From contig NW_024732415.1 in NCBI RefSeq assembly GCF_018991925.1, positions 4,229,061-4,293,060 on the forward strand: 64,000 nucleotides of DNA. The letters are read 5' to 3'. The position numbers and the translations under genes are program-made. The notes beneath the pieces were generated by a model, which saw only the letters and a list, made by a program, of their open reading frames with translations, made no database searches and was not told where the DNA came from. This DNA comes from Homarus americanus. Lineage: Eukaryota > Arthropoda > Malacostraca > Decapoda > Nephropidae. Shown one piece after another: positions 36,601-50,221 of this stretch (within the stretch, counting starts at the first letter, position 1; the number at the start of each line of letters is the position of its first letter).

Positions 36601-38639
36601 AAGTGACATAACAGAATACCCGTCAACAGTAATATAACTCTCAACCATTTATGACTTTAACGGCAAAAAGAGAATTATCCAACAACAGTACCGCCAATCC
36701 TAACCTTCAGTGCCGTTAACGGTGGGACAGAAATAAACGGTGAAGGAAAAGATCTCACTCAAAGGGCAAGTTACGTTTTCTGATTTTATCTCACTAACTT
36801 TTCTTACCGCATGACACTAAATCCTATGTTATATCAATTACATAACACAAGGGCGTCTGAACATTAATATTTCCGCATTTCGTGAAGATTAGACACCCCA
36901 GATTATGCTATTTACTCGATTATACACCCTGACCTAACCTAACCCACCCAAGGTAGCGTCAGGGTATTCATTCATAGGCTGAGATAAGCTAGGGTGCCCA
37001 ATCTTCACGTGATATTTCCTTACACTCAAACTGAAGTCAATGGCTTCCATCACCACGAAATACTGACCAGCTGACGGAGAACATTCACAGTGTTCCAAGA
37101 CTCGTTAAGTTATGCTACAATAACTAATGTTCTGCTAGCCATGAGTTACAGACGTGGTGTATGTTATTCACGATCATGCAGTTGGAGTACTTGATGAAAA
37201 ATATGGATAGATTGTGTGACCTGTCCATGAATCTGGAGTTCTGATTCATCTTGTGTTCAATGACTGTCATGGTAACCTTCTTCACTTTAATATCCACAGA
37301 TTATTGCCTTCTACACTTGCTTACACCATCACTAACATTTATTCACTAATTCACAGTTGTCAGCGTGTAAGACAACTGGAGAAACTTCTCTTTACAGCAC
37401 AAATACAGTGTTTAAACATCAAGAAAAAAGAACGACTACAACATTCACACTTATACAGTAGACACAATTACTACTATTACAGGAACCAGGGACAACAGCG
37501 GTCCTGCCACCACCACTTGTCTTTGTCCATCTCTAGCGATAAGTTTGATGTCCTTTCATACACAAGATACTGACGAAAATAAGGGTACCAATTTTCGACA
37601 TAAACCCTTTAGTTTGAACATTGATGATAAAAACTTTGCATATATCAAGAGCATAAATTTACGTCGACCGTCTGATATGCAGTTCAATACTTAAAAAAAA
37701 GTATGAGATGGGCGGTTTCAAAACTAGTCGTTTCATGGATAACCTTCCTCACACACCACTGACTGACGCCCTCGAGTAGTTATCCCATTGAATATTTGTT
37801 GATCTCATCAATTTTACTTTATATTAAATATTTAAAGAGAACATTAAGACAGAAATGATGAAAGCAGCGAATCCTCACTACCTTTTAGCCTGTTAGTACG
37901 TTAACAAATCAAAAGCTCAGAGAGAATGTGGGCGTCGCTTATTTTACATATTCAAAAGATATAGACTATAGTTAGTGTGAAAATGTCTTCAACAGTTTTA
38001 ATTACATTATAAAGTCAAAGCTAAGGAGTTACCCTTATCAAAGCCATTACATTATGCACTAAATCTACACACCACTAGACCAAAACTGTTCACATAGGAC
38101 AGGCACAATCATTTATATAGTGTACTGTACTCTCCACAGGTTCACAATATTTATAAAAGCGTCACTAAAATTATCTACGTACATTAATTTTGTCTCCAAA
38201 CTTATGTTATGAGAACCTAATCTAGTTAACCTACAGTTTTAGTATAAGTTGAACGCCATTTTGGACGTTATTTTAGTGGATAAATTTGTAAATGTACTCT
38301 CTACGTGCGCTCGTGCATCACCAGTTACGATGAAAATTTAACAAAATCCGCTAAGAATTCTGGACCTCAAGGCAATCCTCATCACTAAGATAATAGTGAA
38401 GGTTAGATTAAAAAAACATTCTTCACATTAGAATGTCAGATGAGTGTGTTGCCTTGAATGGCGGGCAATGACTGGGCTGGACGACCACATAACAAGTGCC
38501 AACAGACTTGACCAACTCCTGAAAACCAGTAATTTAATACTGAAACGTAAAAACTGACAAAATCTTCAAATATCTCTATCATAAGCAGCTTCTCTTTTTT
38601 TCAGAAATTTTACCTGGGAGTAACATTGTTATTGACAAT

Positions 38640-38640
38640 T

Positions 38641-38684
<44 letters not shown>
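38640..38684. repeat. (CT)n microsatellite
   Basis: About 22 CT units. Confidence 0.97.
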
Positions 38685-38687
<3 letters not shown>

Positions 38688-39389
38688 CACACACACAACA
38701 CTCACAAGCACAAGCTCATGCACATAAAAAGTACTTACGTTCTCACTTTGGCACACAAACACAGACATTCTAAGTAGCATTACACTACCAATTACGCCAA
38801 GGCAGAGGCCAACAAGTTGGGAGCTACATTTAACATTCAAACTACAGAATCGAACAGACAAAACTAAATGCTAATGCTAAACAGACAATAATAAAAACCG
38901 ATTAATGAAATAGCTACAAAAGAAAGCTACAGAACAAGACCCTGAACGCTAAAAAGGATACACCCTTAACCCCAAAAAGACAAGACCCTTAACCCTGAAA
39001 TGTGAAAATCTTAAAATCACGAGAAAAATAAATAAATCCCAATTAAATAGCGACAGAGTATTTATCATTGGCACATGTAAAACACAACCTTGATGGGTCA
39101 GAAGTGGAAGAGTAAATTACTGTCGCCTGATTGGCCTCAAATACAAACGCTTTTATCTACTGTTAGTTATGAAGCCAGGAACCGTTCTATCTGATGTCTG
39201 AAATATTAATGCAAGACAGGGCAACTCGACCTATACAGGGGTATGTTGTTCATATTATGTTTCTGTAGTTTAACAATAAGCTCTTCATGAACGTACAGTA
39301 CACTTACGTAGGTTCACTCAGCAAACAACAGCCACTAACAACTACCGAAAAGAGTACAGCCTTTATTTAATGTTATAGTGTACAGTACA

Positions 39390-39930
39390 GTACTGCTACG
39401 CTTTAATAACTAAGGTATTCAAGCGCATATTCAAGGTTAATAACTATAAAATTTTCGTGAAGATGTTAAGATGTAATACAGCGCTTAAATACCCAAGGTC
39501 TTTAAAAGCTAAATGTAGACACGATGTTGACGTGTTACTGCGCTTGAACAACTAATGGCTTTAAGTGCGTTTACAAGGTTAACAAATAAGAGTACAGTAT
39601 TCACTAATATCTAAATATTAAGAGCGAACCCTCTGTCTGCAATATTGAAGCACTGATGCTATAATGTATTAACAACTAAGGTCTTTAAGCGCATATACAG
39701 TAATAGAATAGCAATTTGAATAAAAATTATGAGTTTCAACTTTGAGAGGATCACGTTGACGATGCAGTATAATGCATTACTGGACTTCAGCAACTAATAT
39801 CTCTAACTGACTAGTAATTACACCGGTTTCTTATCACTTATAATTTACGATAGTTAACTCTCCATGTAGACCGCCCGCCCTGTAACAAATAAAGTCTTTA
39901 AAAGCATAACAAGATTAACAAGATTAATTA
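39390..39930. repeat. Degenerate long-period repeat
   Basis: Motifs such as AACAACTAAGGTCTTTAAGC and GCGCATATACA recur near 39405, 39490, 39548, 39670, 39790 and 39885 with heavy divergence. It reads as an ancient satellite or expanded repeat. Confidence 0.5.
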
Positions 39931-42654
39931 ACACTAATCCATTTACAATGCTTGAATATAATTTTATAAGAGATCGTTCCGTAAGTATAACAGAGCTACA
40001 GACGTCCTGGGTAAAGAGGGACACAAACCCAACAGCCCTTAGGTACCAAGTAGGTCCTTCTTATCCTCAAACTTCTATTTTTTGAAACTGAACTGATATT
40101 TACCCTTCAAGCCCTGAGCTGAGGGAGGGAGCGGGTACATCTCTTATATTATTTTTTAACTTGGCCCCCCAGCGTGCCCTTCAATGTTTCTGTTACCATG
40201 CTGGCGAGGTCGGGGGATATTTTGGTAGCTTACTAAATACTAGATGACGTTGGAGGCTCCGAGTCTTTTATAAAAACAAGATGAAGGAGAAAAAAGAGAG
40301 ACAGGAGGAAGAAAACGATCAAGACGATGAACGAGATACATAAATGCAAGACGAAGAGCAACAAATAACACCAGCTGTGACATCAACATAACAATAACAG
40401 CCAGAAGACAACACTGACAGAGACGGGTGTAACTCTAAGTCTGGGAGGTGTAACAGATCGCACTAAATACAGATTATTATTGAGCTTTTGAGATCTTGAT
40501 GGTATAATCACAACCAGAGACGATTACGACCCATTCCTATTTTTTCACCGAGTTCACAATTCCCGGACGGACAGAAGTAAACTATGCATGTCTACGTCCA
40601 CCTCTGACTGCGGGGCTAAAAAATACCGTGCATTACCCCCAACGAGTATGAAAATATACAACACTGTCTCTTAATTCGTAACAAGAACCAAAGGCTCCTT
40701 CAACTACAATTACCCAACTCTGTGTCATAGCCGAGGTGAGTCAGAGGGTTCTCTACCTTAATCTTTCAGAATCTACTGTAGGTCCTGCATTATAATTACA
40801 TGTGGCAATATTTGGAATACTTCAAAATGTTCCGGTACAGTGATGACCCTTTAGTTACTCGGTTATAATTATAGAACTTTATACTAAATACATTTTCATA
40901 TTTGTTAATCATGGCTAATCCTTTCTCCCGGTTGATGTTTACTTTCCTAAAATAGTTTCTTGGTTACAAGCATAACTCCCACACTTACTGTATATGACCG
41001 TCCTTCATCAATACCACTTAACACCACCGCTCACCCCTCAATGCCACGTACCACCTGGTGCCTGTGGTCCTTGAGACAACGGCATCGCATCGTTGCAATA
41101 GGTCACTACGGATCCACACACAAAGAAACTCAAGTTTGGACAATTTCTTCGCAGGAGGTGAGATCCCCGCTACTCATACATCTTACATAAAAGATTACAT
41201 ATCTTTTCAAGGGGACAATAAACACGATCGCAGGTGGTTGGGGTCATTTCTTTCACCTTAAGAGACTATGAGAGGGGTCGTATTCCACACGAGGTGGGAC
41301 TTAACAAGCCTTTGGTAAGCGCCGTCACATAAAACCGTCAGTCAGCCAACACAGGTTATTGTCTTTCACTGCAAGAGTCGTGCGTCGAAGGAGATCGTAT
41401 TTCCCAAGAAGTCGAACTCAACAAGCCTCTGCTAAGCCCCTTTTAATTTCGGTCGATTGTTGTGATACTCCTAAAACTTATTACGAAGTTAATGCCTAAA
41501 TTTCAGCAGACCATCAGCATACGGACACACAGCCAATTACAGCACAGCAGATCAGTTGTGTGAGCAGCTGGTATTATTAGATGCTTGTAGAGACCAGAAG
41601 GGGAACAAAGGACTTCATATAGTACTAGTATTATGACCACCATCCCTCGCTGACCTCTGTCCTCCCATTCCACCCACCTCTCTCAACCACCTTTCCATTT
41701 CCCACTTCTCTCCCATCACTCTGATAACACCATAAATCGCCCTTTCCATCTCTCAATCCCCTCCCACCCTTCATACAAAACAACAGATTCTCCAGGGTCG
41801 CTCGTTCTCGTTCAAGACACCTTTGTCTGGGTCTCTAATTGTACCGATCTAGCACTGTATACAACAAGCCCCAATCTTATTGTAGAACACCAATGGAACA
41901 ATAAAGTAATACGTGAACTGTAATATCCTGTACTATACTGTATACCCAACACACTACCCCACGGTGCTCACAGACGGTCATCCTTGTACACACAAGAAAG
42001 GGCCTTAAATAAACATAGTAGCGAAGCGTAACGAAGATAAACACTTGTATCTGTGTGATAAAAATGACTTGGTAAACACAGACTTGATGCGGTCAAGGAG
42101 GAGTTGAGGAGGTTAATTTAGGTGTCACTGTGTACTTGCATCAATAATTCTGACTTAGAGTAAAATTTATACTTACCTTTACACATCTGAGTACTGTTTT
42201 TGTGTACCGTTAATATTCTCAATCATCTTTACCTGTATTACTATTTGTTACCTGACCCTGCACTAAGTTTATGGTAATAAATAATCGTGTACACTGAACC
42301 TGAGTAATGCTTGTATAATGTTAACATTTTGAAAATCTCTTGAAAATGTAGAATTATATGTAATTATTATCTAACTCTGTGCTGATTTTCCTCAAACTGA
42401 TAAACTAAATGAAACTGAATTAAAATTAAGAATCATAAAACAATAACGAGCTGTAAGGCCTTTAAAACAGCCGCGTATCTGGGAGATTTACTCACCTAAA
42501 AACATTAGTTACCGGTTATAATACAAGATCTTAAGCTATATCTCACCCCTCACTGGTCTTTGACAACTTACCCCCTGAGATGAGAACATTTTGAAGGATC
42601 TCACTAACCTCGAGAATTAAGGCCTGACTTCTACAGCTAAATACGTACGTACTA

Positions 42655-42806
42655 CAGTAGCTAAAACAACTATCTGTGCAGGTGGGGGTCGATATGCGCC
42701 GAAGTTTTACGTGTGACTAGTGACAGCCTTCATATACCAAAATTTATCGTCCATGGTCTCATATTGTTTCCCACAAAGTATGCACATATAGTTGTTTTAG
42801 CTACTG
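42655..42806. mobile_element. MITE with 26-bp TIRs, 152 bp
   Basis: The left end CAGTAGCTAAAACAACTATC and following TGTGCA are matched, with one mismatch, by the reverse complement of the right end (TGCACATATAGTTGTTTTAG, then CTACTG). TA flanks both ends (42653-54 and 42807-08). The size and TA target fit a non-autonomous Tc1/mariner-type element with TIRs unlike the other MITEs here. Confidence 0.85.
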
Positions 42807-43472
42807 TACCTCCTTAAGCTAAAATATTATGAAGATATTAGGGATCACATTAATACCCCCCCCCTCCCATTTATCCATTCTACAGGGGTACCGACCTGAT
42901 CTTTAGTTAGTCTCAGTACGTACAATGTCTTCTCTGATTAAAGTACTGTAAATTACCAATAGACTTTACAATCATTCTTGACAGGCACCTCCTGAATAAC
43001 TACTACACCAACGTACCTGATTCGATTACCATATACTGAAAGCCGTGTATCCCTAAACATCGAGCTATCATCTCACCCCACATACACACAAAACAAGTCG
43101 GGCCAGGAACCTAAACTTGACCTTTACGTTTAGGAAGATCACAAAAAAAAGGTCGCCAAATGGAACGTATAGCTTCGTCTGGCTTCTCTACCATGGCAGA
43201 AAAAAAAACCCACATCTTATCTTCCTAGAGAAATGGTCGACCCGGAGAGGAAGTAAAAAAACAAACATATGGAAGTAGCTACTCCAGAATAACGCCCCTA
43301 AGGCCTTCTTTATCTTACTCTGGGCGTGGTCGCTATCATCACTAATGCGTATCGTGAAAGACATAGCTTGACATACTCAGATTGGGTGAATAGATGAAAG
43401 TATGTGAGTAGCAAAATTAAAGGGTAGCCCAAAACTGAGTGCAGGACAATTTACTAATGGTGTAAGAGTGTA

Positions 43473-43473
<1 letters not shown>

Positions 43474-43519
<46 letters not shown>
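43474..43519. repeat. (TG)n microsatellite
   Basis: About 22 TG units. Confidence 0.97.
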
Positions 43520-43522
<3 letters not shown>

Positions 43523-43652
43523 AATAATAATAATAACAATATAACGGTTTATTAATAGAGTTGCAGCCGGTGGCTGAAAATATACAGACTTACATTTGAT
43601 TTAGACATACTGATATAATATGCATTGAATACATTTACAGGGCTCTACAGGG

Positions 43653-43655
<3 letters not shown>

Positions 43656-43711
<56 letters not shown>
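43656..43711. repeat. (TG)n microsatellite
   Basis: About 28 TG units, 140 bp from the previous run. Confidence 0.97.
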
Positions 43712-43712
<1 letters not shown>

Positions 43713-44659
43713 AGATCTATAAGAACGTGTTAATCTGTCTTTACTTCGTCAACAAAATAACAAAGGCAACCAAAACAGACCCGTATTTGCACTGAGACTC
43801 CCGTAACTATATACAGTAGATACGTTGTATTATTCCCAGCGAGGGCTAAGTCTGTCGTGCCAATCTTCGTGAATTCGTACCCTAAAGAAGTTAACAGTTA
43901 CGACGATGATGATTCCATAGATATGAGTTGAAAGATGATGACGTCAACCTTAAGACCATAGTGAAGGAGAGTTAAACGTCGATTTCTAGTGGCACAATGG
44001 GGTTACAGTATGTTGTGCTTTCCTCCCATGGTGGCACCTCTCGTCACAATTTTAATCACAATTTTAGTGTGAGTGCGTGAATGCACTTAAAGCGTGTGAT
44101 GAGCTCATGTATGAACCTTTGCTTGAGTGCCTGCGAGCGTATAAGCATGAGTGTAGGTCATGTAGTGCGTGATGGCAGGATGCCTTGAAACGTGACGTGA
44201 CGTCAGGGGTACAATCCACTACCTGAGTTTAAACTGTTAGTCCTGTAGTGAGGATCAGAAGGGGGCGTGACCCCGACTAGGAGGCTGACCTCTACAGTAC
44301 ACGTATGTACAATAATTCATAAACCAGCAAAAAACCATCAACGTTCTCAGGCCATGGCAGCTCAACCTAACCAGAACAAGTAATCATCTGCCAAGCCACG
44401 TCATGATGTTATTATATAAAGTACGCCAGACACAAGCTAGCTCGCAGTGGTGTTTCTGTAAGGTATGACCAAAAATAACAGTTAATTACCTTTAAAACTG
44501 CTTACTGCCTGATGCTGTGTATCTAATCACTGTATTGTACACATTAATGTAAAATACAGTAGACGAATGATTCAAGGTAAACACCATGCTGTATGTTGAC
44601 CACGGAGTACACCCCTCCCACCCACCTCTTGTACCAACACCCACACCCTAACTCATACA

Positions 44660-45055
44660 CCTCCACCTATACTACCCGCGCTCCACCTAAAACCCCGCCC
44701 CCCACCTACATCCCTCGCCCTCCACCTACACCCCTCGCCCTCCACCCTCCGCCCCCCACCTACACCCCCGCCCCCACCTACACCCCTCGCCTTCCACTTA
44801 CACCCCTCGCCCTCCACCCCTCGCCTCCACCTACACCCCTCGCCCTCCACCTACACCTCCACCACCCCTCGCCCTCCACCCACACCTCCACCTACACCCC
44901 TCGCCCTCCACCCCTCGCCCTCCACCTACACCCCTCGCCCTCCACCTTCACCCTCGACCTACACGTATTACCACGACTTCCACATCCACCCCTTCACCTA
45001 GCCCGTCTTCCATCTACACCCTCGACCTCTACCTATAACCCCGCCATCTAACCAC
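44660..45055. repeat. C-rich pyrimidine minisatellite (CACCTACACCCCTCGCCCTC)
   Basis: A strand-asymmetric array of 16-20-bp units (CACCTACACCCCTCGCCCTC and shortened forms), degenerating to the right into CACCCACTTA-type repeats. The open frame across it (Thr/Pro-rich) is repeat translation. Confidence 0.93.
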
Positions 45056-45561
45056 ACGCCCATCCACAAACACACCTCCATCACAGACTTACCTGTACCC
45101 ACTTACACCCACCCGCCCACTCAAACTTCCTCATTCCAAGGTGAGAGGGCGGCCTCCCCCTCCTCTGGGTGTAGATGTAATGAAGGCAGACCAACAAGAG
45201 CGAGGTCACCCCACACCCGCCTGCTGCCCACCCGGATGCTACTGTACACCACTCGGAAGACCCTCCTCCCCCTATGGTACTGAGTGAGTACTGCTGCTAC
45301 TACTCAAGGTTGATGGAAATTACAAATACCCTTCTATCTATCGACTTCACCCTGATCCGTCATGAATGACGAACAGAATACTCAAATACACTTAAGAAAC
45401 GGCAACTCATAAAACATCACTGAATTAAACTTAAGCAGAATATAAACAAAGTTACAAAGGCTAAATATTAAAAAATAATCTTTGTAAAATATTATACACA
45501 CACACAAACATAGCTATACTGTATATATATACAGTAGTGTGTATATATTGTATGTGCAATT

Positions 45562-45611
45562 CAATTTCAAATGTTTATTCCTTGATAGAGGAAGCGGGAT
45601 GCTAGTTTTAA
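45562..45611 (-). mobile_element. Extremely 5'-truncated LINE copy (about 50 bp)
   Basis: TCAATTTCAAATGTTTATTC then CTTGATAGAGGAAGCGGGAT matches the last 45-50 bp of the LINE at 8037 (minus orientation). It is flanked by 8-bp direct repeats GTGCAATT (45554-45561 and 45612-45619), the expected target duplication. It stops just before the hairpin. Confidence 0.8.
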
Positions 45612-45719
45612 GTGCAATTGTCTAACTATAAGCTCAGTTACTGATGGCTGCTGCAGCAGATGCACTAAATTTGTTTACTGAGAAGCATCACTCAACACTT
45701 TTAGTTTTCGGTAAAGATC

Positions 45720-46030
45720 AATCGAAGGTCAAAGATCACTTGATTACCTTGAACTTTTTATTAAAGGTGTTGCCTTCAAACTTTTAGTCTGTTTGAATCT
45801 TCATCTGGCGCCATCTTTTAGCACAACTTGCTTCCTGAATGTTCATGTGTTTGGTCAAGTCTGTCAAAGGTCAAGATCAGATCAAGGGTCAATGACTTAT
45901 TCCAAACTATTTCCCTCAAACTTTCACATTTGATTTCATCAAACAACTTTACTTTGAGGAAATATATTCTGCGAAGCTCCTTGCATAATCTAACTCGGTG
46001 GGAGGTCAAGGTCAAAGGGTCAAAGGTTAA
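45720..46030 (+). promoter_or_regulatory. Cluster of AGGTCA-type half-sites (nuclear-receptor-like) or repeat
   Basis: Repeated (A)AGGTCA/AGGGTCA motifs: GAAGGTCAAAGATCA near 45724, CAAAGGTCAAGATCAG near 45865, and GGAGGTCAAGGTCAAAGGGT with CAAAGGTTA at 46001-46030. The last gives direct repeats with 0-2 bp spacing. Such clusters can be hormone-receptor sites, but AAGGTCA-rich tracts also occur in invertebrate interspersed repeats. No adjacent gene is identified. Confidence 0.35.
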
Positions 46031-47869
46031 TCCCTGCCACAAGTGTTTTCCTGTATCATATAACCTCAATCAGTTTGTCATCTTGCTTCAAGTACCTTCA
46101 CACCAGGTCAGCGGACGCCCCGGTAAGTACAGTACTTTTGATGACGACACTTGTCTCATCTTTCCCTGCACTTCTTATTTACAAAGGTAATGACTGCTTT
46201 AAGGATATTACCTTTTGAAAAAAAATTAATGATTGTCGTAGAATTTGCTCTGAAGCTGACCTGTTATTTAAATATTCTTGATAGTCGGATACATTGATCA
46301 AATCGCCACAAAAGTTACGAAAGTAGTCTTGGCCAAGAATGGGAGGTGAGTGAGGCAAGATCTGATGGGAAAAAGTTGATTAAAGTTGGTCTTGTTTAGT
46401 GTTAAAGGCAAAATTAAGATTTGTCATATGCTCGCAGATGAAAAAAAAAGTGAATAGAAAATTTTAACACCTTTGTCACTCTGTCACCTTCAGATTTGAT
46501 TTTACAATTTGGAAGTAATTCTGGTATATTAGTCAAATTAGGTCTGGATTAAATTTGATCTTTGTAATTCACATAAAATCCCAAACAATTATTATCGTGT
46601 TTCCATGGCAGAGGATCTTATTTTAGGCAGGACCCATGGTTAAGGGGTTGAGGAGGAGGAAAGCCAAGGCAAGCTTCTGAGTGAGTACAGACATTCTTTT
46701 ACGATCAGTAATTGTTTTGAGAACTTTCTTTTACTGCGAGTCAAGAAACTATATTTCAGTACTTATGTGTACAGTATACTGAAATGTGTTCGTTAACCCA
46801 GAAATTCTGGTTTGATCATCAATTTATATGTATAGTGCCTCAAATTACCATTACTTTAAGTTTTATTAGTTATTAATCTTATAAAGAGACGAGTCATCGA
46901 CTGATTTGTATATACCGTAGTAAAAACTAGTTATGTGATGCTGTACTGTATTTACCTAAGTTTTCTTTTTTACAAAATAATGTAACAGACTTTACTATAC
47001 ATACATACATCTACTATTTTATGTGACAGAAACGTTACATAAAATAAATACATATTGTAGTTGTAAATATATTCAAAGGTAACTCTTATACTGCATTCTG
47101 GAGACGAGACGAGGTCTGGACATACAGTATACTGTATACTGATAAAGAAAATAACATGTACAGTATTTAAAAAAAATCTCTCAAGAGATTGGTGACATTG
47201 TTCTACTTAAAAACATATTGGAAACATTTCGCATCTTGATATTTTAATGGACTGTTAGTTTATATGAGACTTAAGGTGAAAACTATGAAGGTGGTTGACG
47301 CATTAACTGTTCAGTCTCAAGTTATTAAGTGAACATTTGCCTCAACCTTCTGTTATATAAACAATAACAAATAGTTTACCTTGTGTGTTAGGTGGTAATA
47401 TTCTCAGCAATGTTGACGTCATCAGTTTGTCCCCTTTTCTTCAGCCATCAAACTTAATTACCGTTTCTTCACTTTGTTTTCTTTGCATCTTGAGGTGAAG
47501 TGACATAAAAATATTTGCTTCTCATCTGTAAATTTGTGTTAGTAGAACTGAACCCTAAAGCTGAACATTTTACAAGCCTTGGTTGTCTCAGTATCTGAGG
47601 TTGGCACCGTTAAGTTTCCAATACTGGCGGGGCAGGTGTTAGTACAGTACAGTATATGGCATGCAGAGAACATCTAATATCCTCCCCTGACACATCAAGG
47701 CTCACGGGTCAACAAGTCACAAATCTGTGTTTTATGGACCAGCAATATTGTAAATAAGTTTAAATTCAATAAAATATAAATCTTTCTAAACCTTTACTTT
47801 TGGATGTGCACATCTTAAAATGCAACACATTGCAATGTTAATCGTCTAAAACGGTAAACTTGCACTTAC

Positions 47870-47891
47870 CCCGGTGATGACTTCTCTCACC
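47870..47891 (-). other. Candidate 22-nt micro-exon of unknown minus-strand gene
   Basis: TTGTTTTACAG | 22 nt | GTAAGTGC: strong acceptor and donor flank GGTGAGAGAAGTCATCACCG plus GG. It could belong to the same transcript as the 50505-50677 candidate, but spliced directly to that exon's ATG it gives an immediate stop, so it would be 5' UTR. Confidence 0.25.
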
Positions 47892-49018
47892 CTGTAAAAC
47901 AAAGTAATATTAGATCTGTGTTTCTCAAGTGAGCTGTTTTATGACTCATATATGTTTATGTATTGTACCTAAAATGACCTTCCTTAAGAAACAAATATTT
48001 TCCCTGTGATAGGCTCCCATACCAGGCCTACCTAATTCACTCAGTTGTATGCATGTTTGTCACTAATGATGAAATCACTGACGTAGGAAAATTTAGTTAC
48101 AATAAGCTGCTAAAACTTATCAAACCACTTCATATAACCTTCTTAGACTAAAATCAACAAAACGGAAAAGTCACTGAGTGCATATTTTTCAACGTTCAGG
48201 AACTGTTTTGAGAACTGTCTTTTATTGCGAGCCACGAAACTATACTACAGTACAGTACTTAACGCACAGTGTATGTGAATGTGTTTATCCTTGAAATTCT
48301 GATCTTGGTGATCATTAGACATTTATTACATGCATAAAGAATTTTTAATAGTAAAGTGAGCTTTTCTATTTTATAGGTTCAACTAAAATCTAACCTAACC
48401 TAGAACCTTCTAATTTTAATATTCACATCAGCTTTAGTGACTGTTGCCATTGGACATCAATTAGATCATTCCCACGACACAAAACAGAGTGAAAAGATGG
48501 AGGGGAAGGGTATGAACCCAGCCCTCTCCTACTTTGGTCTCCCAGTAATTCTTCACCATACCCGCCAATGCCCTCATAAGGCGTCCTTAACTCCCCATCC
48601 TATCTTCAGATGGTCCTACGGTGCCTCATGTAAAGACGCAGCCTCCCCTTTTGACGTTCGTCAGTCTTGAACCCAGCCAACCGCAGCCATAGAATTGTTT
48701 GAATTTCCACCTTAATTTAGCAAATGACTAATTTTTACTGTTTATGGCTGCCTGTAAGAGTGACCCAACATGACGACGTCTTCATTGCGTGATATTCCAT
48801 GTCAACTATACACATTTTCATGTTCAAGTTAAATTTGTTTGTACAGTAGTAATTTATCGATATCAAAGTATGTACAGATATACTGAAGTGCTCTCTCAAC
48901 CATGCATAATCACATAGTGCCCTTCATGACGTGTGCTTCCCTCCCTTGGAAAATCCCTGGATCCATCACAGGTAAATTCATACTGTATTTTGACCCCACA
49001 ATGAAAATCTTTCTGTCG

Positions 49019-49019
<1 letters not shown>

Positions 49020-49105
<86 letters not shown>
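49020..49105. repeat. (TG)n microsatellite
   Basis: About 43 TG units. Confidence 0.98.
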
Positions 49106-49107
<2 letters not shown>

Positions 49108-50221
49108 CGATAGCTCAACATACTCGATGATTTTCCTCAAGTGCTAAAGGATCGTTAAACAAAGAACAACCTAAGATATTAACAATAAGGAAGTCACGAG
49201 GTAGACCACCCTCACTGGGGTACAAGAAACATCACGGGTCTTGATCACTGTTGACGTAAAGACCTAAAGAGGATTTGAAGAGCCTGGAGATCGATTGGTC
49301 ACTGGTGTAAGTATTTATGCATGTCATTAAACAACAATTTAAAAATTTCACCTAGAAGTAAATTAAATGTCAGTTTATCCGACGGCGACTAGCCCATGGT
49401 GACGACCCCGAGATGAAATACACACCAGGAATAGTACAGTACAGTATCACCTAACCTGTGTTTCAATGGCAACAACTAGTGCAAAATATAGTAAACATCA
49501 GATAAGGTCACCATGAATTACTGCACACTCCTAATCTGGTGCACCAAACAGGTTTTTAGACTGATACCCAGAGCGGGTTTTTGTCAACAAGAGCGAGGTG
49601 TAGGACTTTCAGTTTCAACGACCCTGAGGGGAAGATGCGGTCCTTACTCTACTTGTGCTCACCACCACCAACAGTTGCCTCTGATGACTGATACACAGCT
49701 AAAACCTTGGGAATTAGTACAAGCTCACTAACTCACTCTGCATGTAGTGAATAATGAAATAACATACAGTTGTCCAGGAAGGCAAACTGGCTTGTATGTA
49801 GATCAATGCCACTGTTGGGTGTGTCTGTTTGTGTACTACGTATATAGATCGGAGAAAATAATTTCAACATGCTCTCTAATGTGACTTAAAGGCACTAGTT
49901 TGTCTAATACAACTTTACTAAACAGTACATGAACAGACATATTAAAGTTGATCCATAGAAAGTGAGAGACAGATACTGGCCGCTAAAGCAAATAAGAAAC
50001 AACCCCACAACAACGAACAACAAACACCTATAATTACAAAATGCACTATCTGAAATCTTAAATGTTGTCTGTTGTAAAAACTAGATATTAAACTGTGGTT
50101 AATAATAAACCTTGGAAGCTCAAACACCCAAGACGAAAAACAGCAATAAACTCTGTTCATACATTACCCATTAAAAGTAACCTAAGTCATATAACACTAC
50201 AATATCGTCTACTTGGAGGTA

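Larger units (their letters stand above)
36601..42650. other. Non-coding AT-rich stretch
   Basis: No family-level coding match. It includes a degenerate long-period repeat (about 39390-39930), the (CT)n run, and two exon-like minus-strand sites: an ATG and a GTAAGT donor with exon end at 38743 (phase 0), and CTCAG|ATGTGTAAAG|GTAAGT ending at 42177 (phase 1). Both are unproven. Confidence 0.4.

Noticed and set aside
44593..45051. Pro/Thr-rich 152-codon ORF resembling a mucin
   Set aside because: Lies entirely in the C-rich minisatellite; no signal for a gene around it.
48480..48680. Possible tRNA-like element on the - strand (GGTTCATACCC)
   Set aside because: Only the B-box-like motif is clear; no A box or stem pairing.
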